Below the pieces are notes generated by a model. That model was not told the DNA's origin. It saw only the letters and a list, made by a program, of their open reading frames with translations, and made no database searches. A stretch of 64,000 nucleotides of DNA from Parus major (Eukaryota > Chordata > Aves > Passeriformes > Paridae). The position numbers and the translations under genes are program-made. The stretch spans positions 16,218,577-16,282,576 of the forward strand of contig NC_031769.1 of assembly GCF_001522545.3 (NCBI RefSeq). Direction: 5' to 3'. Below are positions 24,171 to 36,568 of the stretch, piece after piece (the stretch's first letter is position 1; each line of letters opens with the position of its first letter).

Positions 24171-27100
24171 AATCTCCTTAGTCTCAGTTAAATAGCATTT
24201 TCTCTAAAAGAACAACTGTGGAAAAAGCATTTTTAGAAGTTCCTGCATCTTCTCATAAAGTCAATGTCTTCAACTTTCTCCTTTGCCATTTTTTCACTGG
24301 AAACATAGAAAAATGAAAGGGAAATTAAAAAGAGAAGACTGGGGGAATGGAGATAGAAGGGGAGAAAAGTGGAAGAAGGAAAAAGCAATCTCCGGTGTTT
24401 AGGTAATTCCATGTATAGGAATTTAAAGTAGTTTTTGTCAGAAGTTCTTGGGCTTTCAATCAGTTGTATTTAAACATCTGCTCAACTGAAAATTCAATCA
24501 CATTTGGCTTAATATCTGTATCTTCTTTAAAGCACTTCCCACCCACCAACTTTTGTAAACTAAAATAGTATTAGAGTATCCTGAATATACTACTTTTCTC
24601 AGCTGGAACATTAAGCTGGGTAATTTGGCTAATTAAATACCAGCTTATATTGGGAATTCTCTGGATATATTTGTGGATTTTTGGCATGCAAACCTCAGTT
24701 TTCATCATTACCTCTTAACTATGTTTATATTGGGAACTGCTTCTCATTAGATAAATGAGCCTTCTCTGAACTCCATGTTATCTGACTGCTAATGGTACCT
24801 TTAATTCTCCTTTGGATATTTTTCTATTATATTGCAGTCAATAATCTAGACATGTACTAAGTGTCTTCAGGAGCTCTGTGCATGTGGAATGTTGACTGTG
24901 TGTCCTGGTCATGGTTGGATTTTCCTGACCTGCTTCATTGTTTTAAATCACAAGTTGTATTCAGTTCGCAAGTCCATATGATAGATATGAGCTTTCAATG
25001 CAAGTTTGGCCTTGTGAGTGATTTAGACTGGTAATCACATCTGAGTTGCATGATTGCAGCCTTCTCTTGCAGAGTATAAAAAACTTCTGAGAATACTCAC
25101 TGATTAAATTCAGGTGTTTTGAGTAAAGAGCTGAAGGTGCTTTATATCAAACTGAAATAAAAGCCTCATACTCTACTCAGGAGGTCAAAAAAATAAAAAG
25201 ATTTAGTATATACTGTAAAATACACTGTTTGTTGAACAGAGAAGTACATTTGTTGGTTTTATTAGGAGAGGAGAATGAAAATGTGTGCTTTATACCAAGT
25301 AGAGAAGACAAATTTCTTAAGATGCCTTTATGCCTGAAAATGCTCTATATTTCATTTCTTCTTGAACACGTACCTAGATTTGTTTAAACCTTTGCTTCAA
25401 ACTGCTGCCACATCAGTCACTTTAATACAGGCTTGATTCGTGCTAAAACCTTTGAGGATGTTTTTCTCCAGACAAACGTAATACATTTCAAACACTACTG
25501 ATCAGTCCTTGAAAAATAGTGGCTAATACTGCAAGTCTCCCAACAGGTACAAGCTCTGCGATCCTGTCTGAGGCAGCAGCTTTTATCCTCAGCTGCTTTA
25601 GCCTCCTGAAGCCCTTGTCCCAGGGCAGTCAAGCTTTTCCCCATCTTTTGGCCTTGCTAGAGGTTTGAATTGACAGCTGTATTGGGTGAGAAGCTGCAAA
25701 TACTTGCGTTTGACCTGCCATAAATGCTTTTTTCTCTCTTATTTTTTCCATTGTGACTTTCATCCTTTCATGGTTAGCTGTAAAGCAGAAAATCTACTGT
25801 GCCCACGTCTCCACCATTGATGTGCACCTGTACTTCTGCTCTCTCAGGTTTTGGTGTGTGACAGGGGTTTCATTCTTGGTTTGCTGTCAGCAGGCTTCCC
25901 TCTCATAACCGTCTGTGAAGCACCACATAAACACCACATACCTCTGAAAGCTCAGATACTGCATAGCCAAAGATGATTTGTCCTCTTTGGACCTGTACAT
26001 CCCTAGGAGACAGGGAGGCAGCATTTTCATACCTAGAAATAACCTGTTTCCATGACAGTGCTTTTGCAGCTTTTCACACCTTTTTTTCAGTTGCTCTTGA
26101 AGTATTGATGTCCTTGAAAACTTCTTTCAGGTTCTGTGTTTGCACATGCACTTGAGAATTCTCTTATATCCTGAAGGAGAGGGAATACCTCTTTTTGTCT
26201 TACCTTTGCAATTACTCCCAAAGCCAACAGTATCGAAAAGATCTGCTTTCATCCATTCTTCCTGGCATTTGATTTCCAGAGGCCAGAACACAAAGTATGT
26301 TTCCTACCTTGCATATAAGATGATAAATACCTACAGTATTATTGCTGTGTTACTGATGAAATATATTTCAGAATCGATAATCTCAGAAGCTGGCCAGCTT
26401 TGCAGGCATATTTAAATTGCAATGCAGGTATCAACATGCACAGGTTGGAGAGCACATGGAAATACTGATTAAACAGGCCAGGCTGGCTCTGGGAGAGAGA
26501 CCACTGCTGAAGTTAAGGAGTTGACATGACAGGGTCCTGCTGCAGCCTGGCCCTTGCAGAAGCAGGAGTTTGTGAGACCTGAGCAGCCCCCAGGACATGC
26601 CAAAGTTTAGGAATGGCTGGGGTGTGTTGAGGTTATTTTGCTGTTGTAGCATTTTTGTTGCATTTTTGTGTACTTCTATGGGTAAATCCTTTCCTTGGAA
26701 GGTTGCCTGTATTCAGTATCTTAACAGCAACTTAAGGGAAATTTGTTCCAGAAGCCCATCCTGGTTTGAATATCTGAACAAAATGCTTAGAAGTGGCAGA
26801 TGATGATGAGGCATCGAGGTCTTCATGAAATGGGCTGAGTTTTCACAAATCAGTAGGAGCACAGGACACATCACTTGATAATAGGGACTTAGGCTGGAAC
26901 TGTAACAGATACCCTTAGTTTTTGTGCTTTCAAACATGCTAAACCAAATGCAAGTATCCAGGCTAAGGTCTATTAGGGGTTGGGGTATTCTTATGTGTAA
27001 TTCATGGCTGATAAATGAAAACTGTTTCTGACATAACTCAAAGAAGACTTCATTCTGTCTGTGCTGTAGTTCACCTCATCTGGACCCACATCACAGTGCC

Positions 27101-30100
27101 TCCCAGGAAATCAGCAGATACAAACTCACTGGACTTGACACTGATGGTGAAGTGTTGGGGGCTCCTGGTCACATGTATCTGGCTTTATGGAGTGAAATGT
27201 GAAATCTCCTCTGCAATCGTTCCTTCCAGCTCTCTGAAAGATCCACATGGATCTGCTCTCTTCTAATAAATAACAACTGTGAAGCAGGGACTTGAATTAC
27301 ACTATTTTTGGTAAATTGAAAATCCTTGCTGACAAGATACATCACTGAGGTCTGGATCACTGCTTCAGAGAGCAGATACTCAATCTGTATTCAAGCTCTC
27401 AGTCGAGATTTTAAGACTGGGATACCCTTACCCATCACCAAAGCAGCACCAAAGCCCTGTTAGCAGCAATGTCTTTGGAGCTGAGCAGTGGCAGTGGCTG
27501 TTGCTACACCAGGGGGATGCTCCAGGCCCATCCCCAGCCCAGAACACCTGGTGTCCCCATGCAAAAGCAGAAACTCACACACCCAACACTGACATTTCCT
27601 CTGCTACAGCTGCCCCAGCCCATGTGCAGGAACATCCCTCCAAACTTCACATCCTTGCAAACAAGCCAGGGCCTGCCTGCAGCATGTGCCCAGGTAGTGG
27701 GGTTCCCTATGAGCAGGAAAGGCTGTGGATAGGGGCTGCAGGAGCCTACTGAGGGGCAGAGACAAGAAAGACATTTTCTGCTTTCAGAGACACCAAATGC
27801 TGATTGTGTTCATGTTGCCCTAGAGGTGTTTCTGTGCCCTTCAAGGCTGCCAGTAGAGGTTTGTCTGCTAGAGAGGACTTTTTTTTTCTGTTCCAGTGAA
27901 AAACTGAATAGGGCAAGGTCTTATTTATCACTGCCTTGGCTGAGCAGTCATAAAAGTGGCAATAATAGTTAGTTGATAAGAGCGGGAAAAAGGCTGGTCT
28001 CCAGCCCTGGGGAAGGTTTTGATGAATGGCTGCTCACTAGATTGGAGGTGTTGCTGGCTTGGAGACTGATGGGCTCACCAGTTGTATGCAGGTAATGCTA
28101 CAGGTAAGTGAGAGAAATTACTGTAGGCGTAGTTGAGGTCATTACAGCAACCTCTTTATCTGCTGTTGGCATCTTTTGCCTTCATAGCTAACTCATTTTT
28201 CTTTGAGAGACACCAGGGAGTGAGGGATGAGTGAACTCTCCAGGCACAAAGAAAAGGCTGTTGCTTGATTTTGGTGCCATGCATTAAGCAGGTGTGTTTG
28301 TGACAAATATTTGCCTCCAACTGTTTTGTTGCAAGTTACAGGGGCTCCTGATTTGCAATCAGTTAATGACAGATTTAGTCCTTACTTTCACAAATTTTTG
28401 TCTTTTCTAATTCTTTAAGTGTATCACAATAGGTATCAGCTGGTATTAACTGTAACCATTTGTTAAAAATTTCTGTACAGATTTAGGTGAGTGGTAATTG
28501 AGTGTTAAACCCCCATACAGTCCCTGTCAAAAGGAGACAAACAGTCTGCAGCTTGCTTTGTACAATGTTTTGAGCAGTAGATTTGTTATATTTCTCCTCT
28601 CATATTTCTAAGTGAGCAAATAATTGTAAAAAGAAATGTAATGTTTCAGGTGGGTATTTTGGGGGTTTGAGTCTATTTCTTAATGTGAGCACCTATGCTG
28701 ATATGCCTTAGGTGCCCTGAGGTCAACACTGAAGTCTTCAAAGACTGAATTAATCTGACAAAAGAAAATACTCAGAGCAGAGGCTGTAAGAATGAAAACA
28801 GAGAAGGTCACAGTCACTCCTTTCCCTAATTTTCTGTGGATTCCAGCTAAACCCTAAACTTTATTTTATAAACAGGATGTGTTGGTTACTTTATTAGAAA
28901 GAAAAAGAGTGTGTGGGGGAAGAAATCTAGGAATTCCTACATCAAAAACCTTGGAAATGTTTTTGGATTTAAGTTTTAATAGTAGAAATATTTAAGAGTG
29001 TTTCTAAAGGCAAAATAGATGGCATTCTGTCCTCTTGACACTTACTTATTTTGATTTATTTTTGTAGCTTGTTCATATTTAAATTTGAGAAAAATTTGAG
29101 AAAAATATTTCTCATGAGTAGATGAAGAAAAAAACCAGGCAGTAAAGCTCTTCAAAGATTTTTTTTATACACTTGTATTTTTCCCTTTTTTTGAACTATT
29201 GAAACTAGGTCTGCATCAATAAAGAAAAATGTATCATCTTCAAACATCGAAGTGAATTAATAGCTAGTTAATTATTCTGAGTGAATTAATGACCTATTTT
29301 GTCAGATCAGACAGTCAAAAAGGAAGCATCACCTTTGACAATCCAGCCAAAGACTGGCAGGACAGGAGGTGCCATTCTCCCTTGCCATTCCTCACCTGGT
29401 GCCATTGAGCCAGAGTTTAGAGAACCCCCTGTTTTGGAGAAAGGCTGCTGCCAAGCTTTTGGAGATTTTCAGAACAGGCTCAGATACACAGAGACACTGA
29501 ACCCATCATGCAGCCTGAAATCACTATGGACTACTCTATACACTGCGGGTGATTATTTAGCTCTTTTTGGTGCTCTTTCTAATTATCTCCAGATTTCTCT
29601 TAAAAGGACTGAAAGCCCATTACCCCAGCCTGTGTTTTCAGTGCATTTCCTCTCATCCACAGCTCTCCCTGAGAGTCCTGTGCTCTTTCTTCTTTAGAAA
29701 TCTGAAAAACGCATGTCTCAGCATAGCAATTTCTACTATAAGAGTAATGAGTTCTAATTGTTTCTTTGTTCTAAAGAGAAGAAAATTTGCTGGGCATGTG
29801 ATAGATTGGAGAAGAAAATTGAAATACAGAGCAAGGAAAATACAGCCTGAGCACTGGGTAGATATCAGATGGCCTATTTGCATATAATTGGGCCTTTCCT
29901 TCATCTTCCTTAAATTGAGAAGACAATTTCCCTTTCTTCTCTTCCAAGCTTACAGGGAGCTGTGCTGGTTTGAAGGCAGAAGTGAACAGAGTTTAATAAA
30001 ATGTCAGACTGTTATGGTTAATGTCTGCTCATTTCCTTATCTCTACCTTTCCATTGAATTTTGTAATAAAACCACTGATATGCAGATGAGAAGAGATTTT

Positions 30101-30790
30101 TCAAATACCATTATTTGACTCTGAAGTATGGAGCCTGAACTATATCCACGTTTCCCTGCTACATTCTGAGAAGGGAGTGTTGCATATCGTTGGAAATGTG
30201 CATGGAAGCATTCCCTGGCAGTGGTCTGGTGGCCTTACCCCCTGTAAACTGGGGTTTTGTTCCTTTTATGTTCTTCCCTAGCAGTTTATTGCCGACCCAT
30301 ATCAAAGTCACGGCGCTGGCTGGATCGTGGATGCAAATGCTCTTTCTTGCTTAGATTTCAGGGATCTTACCACAGACTGCTGGTGTGGCTGGGCTGGTGG
30401 CTCAGTCTATTTGCTTTTGTTGCTCTAGAAATGGGGAAAAAGGACCACTGCACCACTTCAGGGGTGTTATGAGGGTAAATCTCATTCCTAATGGCTGTGA
30501 GGTATTCAGATGCAGTGGTAATGAGGCTGTATGGACGTCTGGAGTATGTGCTTCACTGCACATCTGAAGCAAAACACGTCTGTTTCCTTGGCAACCCCTC
30601 TGCATCTGTACCATTGTAGCTGCTCTCCACTGGATGTGGAAATATCAAGCATCATTACTGAATCGTGCTCACATTTTGCTCCATTCATATTCTGCTATTA
30701 AAAAATTCTGTTTGCTACATTGTTACATAGACACTGTGGGCTCCCAATGGTGCAGGCCTGTTCCTCCCTCTCCCTTCCCTGTCTCCCTGC

Positions 30791-30810
30791 ACCTCCCTCC
30801 CTCCCTCCAG
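30791..30810. repeat. (CCCT)n short tandem repeat
   Basis: ACCTCCCTCCCTCCCTCCAG; about four units in a pyrimidine-rich context. Confidence 0.7.
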
Positions 30811-32897
30811 CCACTTTTCCTCAGCTTAGCCCTCTCTGCTTAGCAGAAGCCCTGAGGTCACCCCACCTTTGGGGGGAAGCAGCACCACTTCTCTAAGCAG
30901 TGCATTAATAGGGTAATATGGAAGCACATCATGTACATGTCCATGCACTGCCCTTGAGGAAATTAAAACAACATGAACTTTCTGAACAACAATCAGTGCT
31001 GCCATCTGTTACTGTCAGCAGATGTACATGATAACCTTGTGTTCGCTGTATTGGAAAGAGCTGTGTGTATTTCACTTATGTTATCCATAAAATCTTTTCC
31101 TCTTAGCAATGTAGAGATATGTGATATTATCTAGCAGTTTTATCCTGACGTGTTGTGGTTGTATGAGTGCCTTTACAATAAAACAAATATCACAGAGCTC
31201 TGCAGCTCTGAGCTGTATGTGGTCACTGCTTCCAGACCGGTGAGAGTTCTTATCCCATGGAAGCCCAAGGACTGCTCCTGTGAGAAGGTGCTCACCACAG
31301 CCTGGAAACTGTGCAGCCTCACCCTCCTAATGCAGTGTCTGTGTCCTCCTTTCAGCTGCTGTGTGTTAAGATGAGTGGTGGCTGCCAAAGATCCAATCCT
31401 ACATATGGAGAAAGGAAAATATGTTGTGTTTAAATAGTTGTCACCAATTCAAAATAGAAACTTCAGGTTCTAGGGTTTCAGTTCTTCTCACTGTCAGTGT
31501 AGCCCAACTGCCATGTAAAGATATAAGGGGAATATAGGAAAAAAAAAGAAGTGTTGAAAACACACCTAAAGTCAAATTCTTGTGCTCTGCTTATTCTCAG
31601 CACCTGCATCTCTTCAACTCAATTTCTCTGGGATCCATTGCTCTGAGCACTACTTCACTTGCCTTCACCTCTGTTCATGAACAGGTTTGCAGCTCTGTGC
31701 ATTTGTGTTGGGTAATGTACCATGAAAAAATGCCTAACAAAAGGGTTAAGGTGTTGTGAGACTGAGCATAAGAATCAATTTCTGGTTAAGAAGTGGAAAA
31801 GGAAGCACAGAATGTGGGCCACAAGGCCTGTTCTGTAAATCTGCCCAGTCATTCAGTGCTTATTTGAGCATGATATTACCACAATTATACCTTTAGTGCG
31901 AGCGAGATGTCCATCCATTTTCTAAAAGCTGGAATGTGAATAGATACAAAAGAAATGAAAATCTTTCCTATTTCTGGCAAGCACTGAAGACAGATGTTTC
32001 TCTGTGACATCTGGGAAGATAACCCTAACTGCTCCTCCATATAGGTTAGTGTTTATACGTCTCCTTTTGCTTAAAATAGGTTGGTCTCTACTAAAATATG
32101 TTTTCTAGAGCAATATCTGCTGCGAATTAAGACATAAGGAATTGCTCTACAGTATCCTGGGAGACCATTTTCCATTTTAAAATCAATGCAAATTAAGTGT
32201 ACATACTTTAATGTTGACATAAATCTGTTCCAAATTTACACACTGCCAATACCTTACAAAACATCATTTACCTTGATTCTAATGAGCTCTTCCCTCAGTG
32301 TATTTTGTGTGAGTAAATGACTTGCCTTTGTTTTTACATAAACATAGATACACACACATATAGTATCTGCATATGAAGAGGAGGTAAAAAGTAACAGGGA
32401 TTTAGGTCTTTTGGCCTTTGGATTTGATTGACATTCTGCTTGCCTGCAGGACTTCTCTGAAACCAAGTCCTCTAAAACATCCTAAGCAGGCTGTTGGCTA
32501 AAATCAGAAACCTCCTGATGTGTGTTTGTGAGAAAGCACTGACACAGATGTCTAATTCTAGCAGAGTAGTCACTTTCTGAATCTCTCCTATAAGAATTCA
32601 AATTCCTGGAAGAAGCGGAACTTCTTCCCGCTTCTTACTGTTTCATGCAATCAGATGTGCTGATTTTTGTTAGGATGTTCTATTTTCCTGAAAATTATTA
32701 AAGGATTTGAGCATTTTCCCAGCAGGTATTTTAAATGGCTGAGCATGGACACAGCAGCAGAGCTGCACTATTGGAAGTGTACAGAGAACAGCAGAATGTT
32801 CTTTGCATGTGAGTAGGTAGCAAGAAAGCTTTGGCTATGTGACAAAGAGATTTTATGGTACACATGTTTACTTTAATGATGGGGAGGGTAGGGGAAC

Positions 32898-32937
32898 GTA
32901 TATACATATACATATGTGTGTGTATATATACATACAG
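32898..32937. repeat. TA/TG dinucleotide microsatellite
   Basis: Interleaved TATACATA, TGTGTGTG and TATATATA units over about 40 bases. Confidence 0.75.
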
Positions 32938-33905
32938 ACAAAAATACACCCCAGAAATATGGGAGCCATATGGGGAAACAAAGTAATTCCCTGTACTGGG
33001 AAAAAGGCTCAAGTGTGACAGAAATCTCAGTGAAAATAAACTTCAGGATTCAGTAGGCACTTCTGCAAGGGATTAACAAAGCAAATGTAGACTTGCCTCT
33101 AACAAGAAACAGAGTCATACATTCAATAAAAAGCAATTAGACCATTATATTTAGGTCATGGCAAAACTGTGAGAACCAAGGAAGTATTCCCTTTCATATT
33201 TTAGTTCATATTATAGCTGTGCACCATATTTCACATTGATTTGACTTCTAAATTGCTTCCAATCAAAAAAAAAAGCACAGGCCTCTTGATTGTATGGTGC
33301 CTAATGGACTGCATTTCTGCAGGGGATCAAACCTGTGTGCTGCCTTCAGTGGGAAAGGTGGTTTAAGAAACTCCTTTCTTTCTTCATAACAGCCTTGAAC
33401 AAGAATTGTAATGCTATACCAAAGTTTACCAGTTCCAAGGTGAGAAGTTATGGCTGATTTTGAGGCCATGCTGCAAACCAGGTCAGTGAAATGTTTAAAA
33501 TAGTCACCAGAAGCTCCAGGGCAGATGGATTTGAAGGCAGCTTTGTCATCACAGCTAGCACTGCATTAACTGCACAATAAATGTCATAGCTGAGTGCAAG
33601 TCACGGAAGAAACATGGAAATCCATGAAAGCACATAAAGAATGAAGAGTGCAGCCTACCCTTGCCTTCCAGCTGTAAGGAGAACAGCTACTGGGCACAGG
33701 TGCAAAAGGAAAAGGAGCAGCATCCAGACCTTGGTTTAGTTATATGCAACACATCTGATCACACCACATTATTGGGAGCTACAGATTTATTAGCAACCTG
33801 CAGTTGTTTCAGAATTTCATCTTGACTTTTAGAACTGTTGGAGGGAAAAGCCCCTGTGTGATTATTCTCAGGATGCTCTTTTCTGACTATTCCTGAATGG
33901 AATAG

Positions 33906-33990
33906 TTAAATTTCATTAAAAGGTATTTTAATTTATTAAACTGCATTTTAATAAATTAAATTAATAAATTAAAATGTTTATTTCAACTTA
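33906..33990. repeat. AT-rich TTAATAAATTAAA-type tract
   Basis: Repeated ATTTTAATTTATTAAA and TAAATTAAA units, partly self-complementary, over about 85 bases. Confidence 0.65.
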
Positions 33991-36540
33991 TTTAAAATTA
34001 AGAAGAACCAGCAAATTTTAAATACCTTTACATCTAAAAAGATGTTTAATTTCATTGCAGCTCATCCCCACCCTTCTGCTGGTAGACTTTGGCAATTGTT
34101 TCAAGGAGTGGCTTAAAAACAGATGTAGAATCTTGTATGGACACCAATGATTCTTCTTTCAGAAAACTGCCTTCTTGCAAATCCAACAGTGATCTTTAAT
34201 ACACTGACTTATACTTTGACCTATGATTTCAGCATCTTCCAAACAATAATCTGGAATAGCAGCCTTCTTGTTGGCAGCCCTCAGATGCTTCTGTAGGATT
34301 AAGGAGCGTGGTCATAGTGTCCAGACCTCTGATTTTGCATATTTTGCCGAGCTCCTAGAAATGTACACTGGAAGCAGCTTTGGGACATTCCCACTGGAGT
34401 TCCTGCCCCTACAAGCAGATCTGGAGCACAGAAGTTAAAAATCTCTATCCTCCTTCAGAACAAGAATCACTCAGTACAATCTCAGTGGGGACATGCCATA
34501 AGACACAATGTTCAGTCTCTGGGTGTGAGCATTACCTTGGACCAGAACTTATGTTTGAAAGGTGAAATAATGCAGCAGTAACACAAGTTCTTTGCTGCTG
34601 GTGGGGCTACAAACCACTTCATGTGTCCAAGAGATTTCGGTGGGTGTGATGAAGGTGAGATATGGGTCAATCAGGTCACTGTAGGTGTGCCTGATTACAA
34701 TGTTGGGTCATCACAGGCACACTGAGAATGGAAATTTAACTTTGGACCAAGAGGTATTGCCTTCAGCTTATGTTTACTGTAAGTTCATCTTCTTTTTCAG
34801 TGACTGTCAAGTGTTATCATCTGTCAATTTGAAAAATATTATTCCTAGGAGTCCATTCTTAAAGAGGACTCATCCATTCCAGTGGGCTGAAAGAGTTTAA
34901 CATCATCAGCTGCTCTATTCCTGGATCACTATGTGTGGGTAATTGCCTGGAAACCCAGCCTTTCCCATCTGCTTTCACTAAAGGACATTGCTTCTCTGCC
35001 TTTAAGAGATCAAAACCAGACATTTACTATTTGGGCAGTGACCATCAGGCATCAGGAGACAACACTAAAATTTTGTTTGAAACAAAGTGTAACAGGAGCT
35101 TTCTTGGGTTGAGTTGCAGTGTCTGTATGTGTTTAACACATAAATGATGCTTTATGCTTCACCAAAGCCAAGCCTTCAAAATATTCATCATATTTGCACT
35201 GTTTGTCTCTGAAGAAGTACCCTAAAAATTCAGTTGGGAGGGGGCTAAATCTTCATTTTTTACTTTAAAGACAAAGATTCAATTTTTGTGGTGACAAGTC
35301 TGAAAATAGGCAGCCTTGAAGAGTTTCAGTTTGGGTGTTTCTTCAATCAATTAGTCTAAATTTGGCAGCGAGCAGTAAGGAGGTTAAATACCCAGTCATG
35401 TAGCATCCCTAACAATACAGGACACACACATTCACAGAACAAACACACAGAGCCCTAACAAAAGAGATAACAAAATACATGCCCAAAATATTACCTGCAT
35501 GACTTGATGCACTGCTGGAAAATGTCCAGATTCTGTAGTATTACAAGAATACACAGAAAGCAGCATATTATTATTTTTTTTTTAACCACACAAGCTACAT
35601 TTTCCTTATATTTATGGGTTTACACTTACCTTTTTAATCTAATTCTTCTTGAATTCAGATAGAGGCAACCGTCTTCATTCACCCAAAAAAGCAACTGCAT
35701 CAGGGCACAGAAGATACCTAAAAAAATATTGAAATCTCTGATTCTGAAGGCTTGCATTGTGGACAGTCTTGTGTTTCCACCTGCCTTTGCCTCTGACTGG
35801 TCCTTTTCAGTCAAACCTCCAGGAGATACACATACCTCAGAGGCACAGCTGTGTGTTTGCCTGCCATTCACCTCACAGTTGCATTTTCTGCTTCCCAAAG
35901 TTTCCTCAGGGTATCTTTGTAAAGAAGTGGATGGTGATTTCATAGACTCTTAAAATACTGTAATGAGAGATTTGTTTTTATTAAAAAAAATATTTTAGTT
36001 TTCTTCAGTAAGCTTTGAAAGAGGTGCTAAAACAAGCTGATATTTTGTCATTCACAAGCAAGATAGTGCAACACATAAAAGTTTAATTCTGCTTCCAACA
36101 AAACCAATGGCAAGGTTCCCACTGACTACACTGGGGCAGAATCTGACATGGGGTGCTTGGCCTTCTGTCTTCTAAAGGCAAAGACTTTTTCAGTGAATAT
36201 AATAAACACAAAAATAGCCACTAGAATAGCTGTACAGCATTCAGGAACTAAGAGACTCAATACTCCTTGTACTTAATTAAGAACCAACAAGGAAAAAAAT
36301 AAATCATGTTATTTTCTCTACTCAAAGGAAACTCAGATTAAATTGTATTTTCTCAAATTTTTTTTAAAAAATAAAGACTTAAATATAATTATTTTAAAGA
36401 AATTGAATAACCAGTACTGCTACTGTTCTTATTTGTTGTACTCCAAAGGGTAACATGGGTAAGCAAATGAAAGAAGGCTGTCAGTACATGTATCTATTCA
36501 ATACACTACACACTGTACTGTGCAGGTGTGTAGAGATGCA

Positions 36541-36568
36541 ACATGTGTGTGTGTAAATATATATATAA
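36541..36568. repeat. TG/TA dinucleotide microsatellite
   Basis: TGTGTGTGTG followed by ATATATATA. Confidence 0.7.

Larger units (their letters stand above)
20100..35490. other. intergenic region, nothing recognised
   Basis: Fifteen kilobases of mostly AT-rich DNA with only short, non-protein-like open frames (up to 139 codons). Only simple repeats are recognised: a TATG-type stretch at 24121-24170, CCCT at 30791-30810, TA/TG at 32898-32937 and an AT-rich tract at 33906-33990. Diverged mobile elements may be hidden here that I cannot recognise by eye. Confidence 0.4.
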
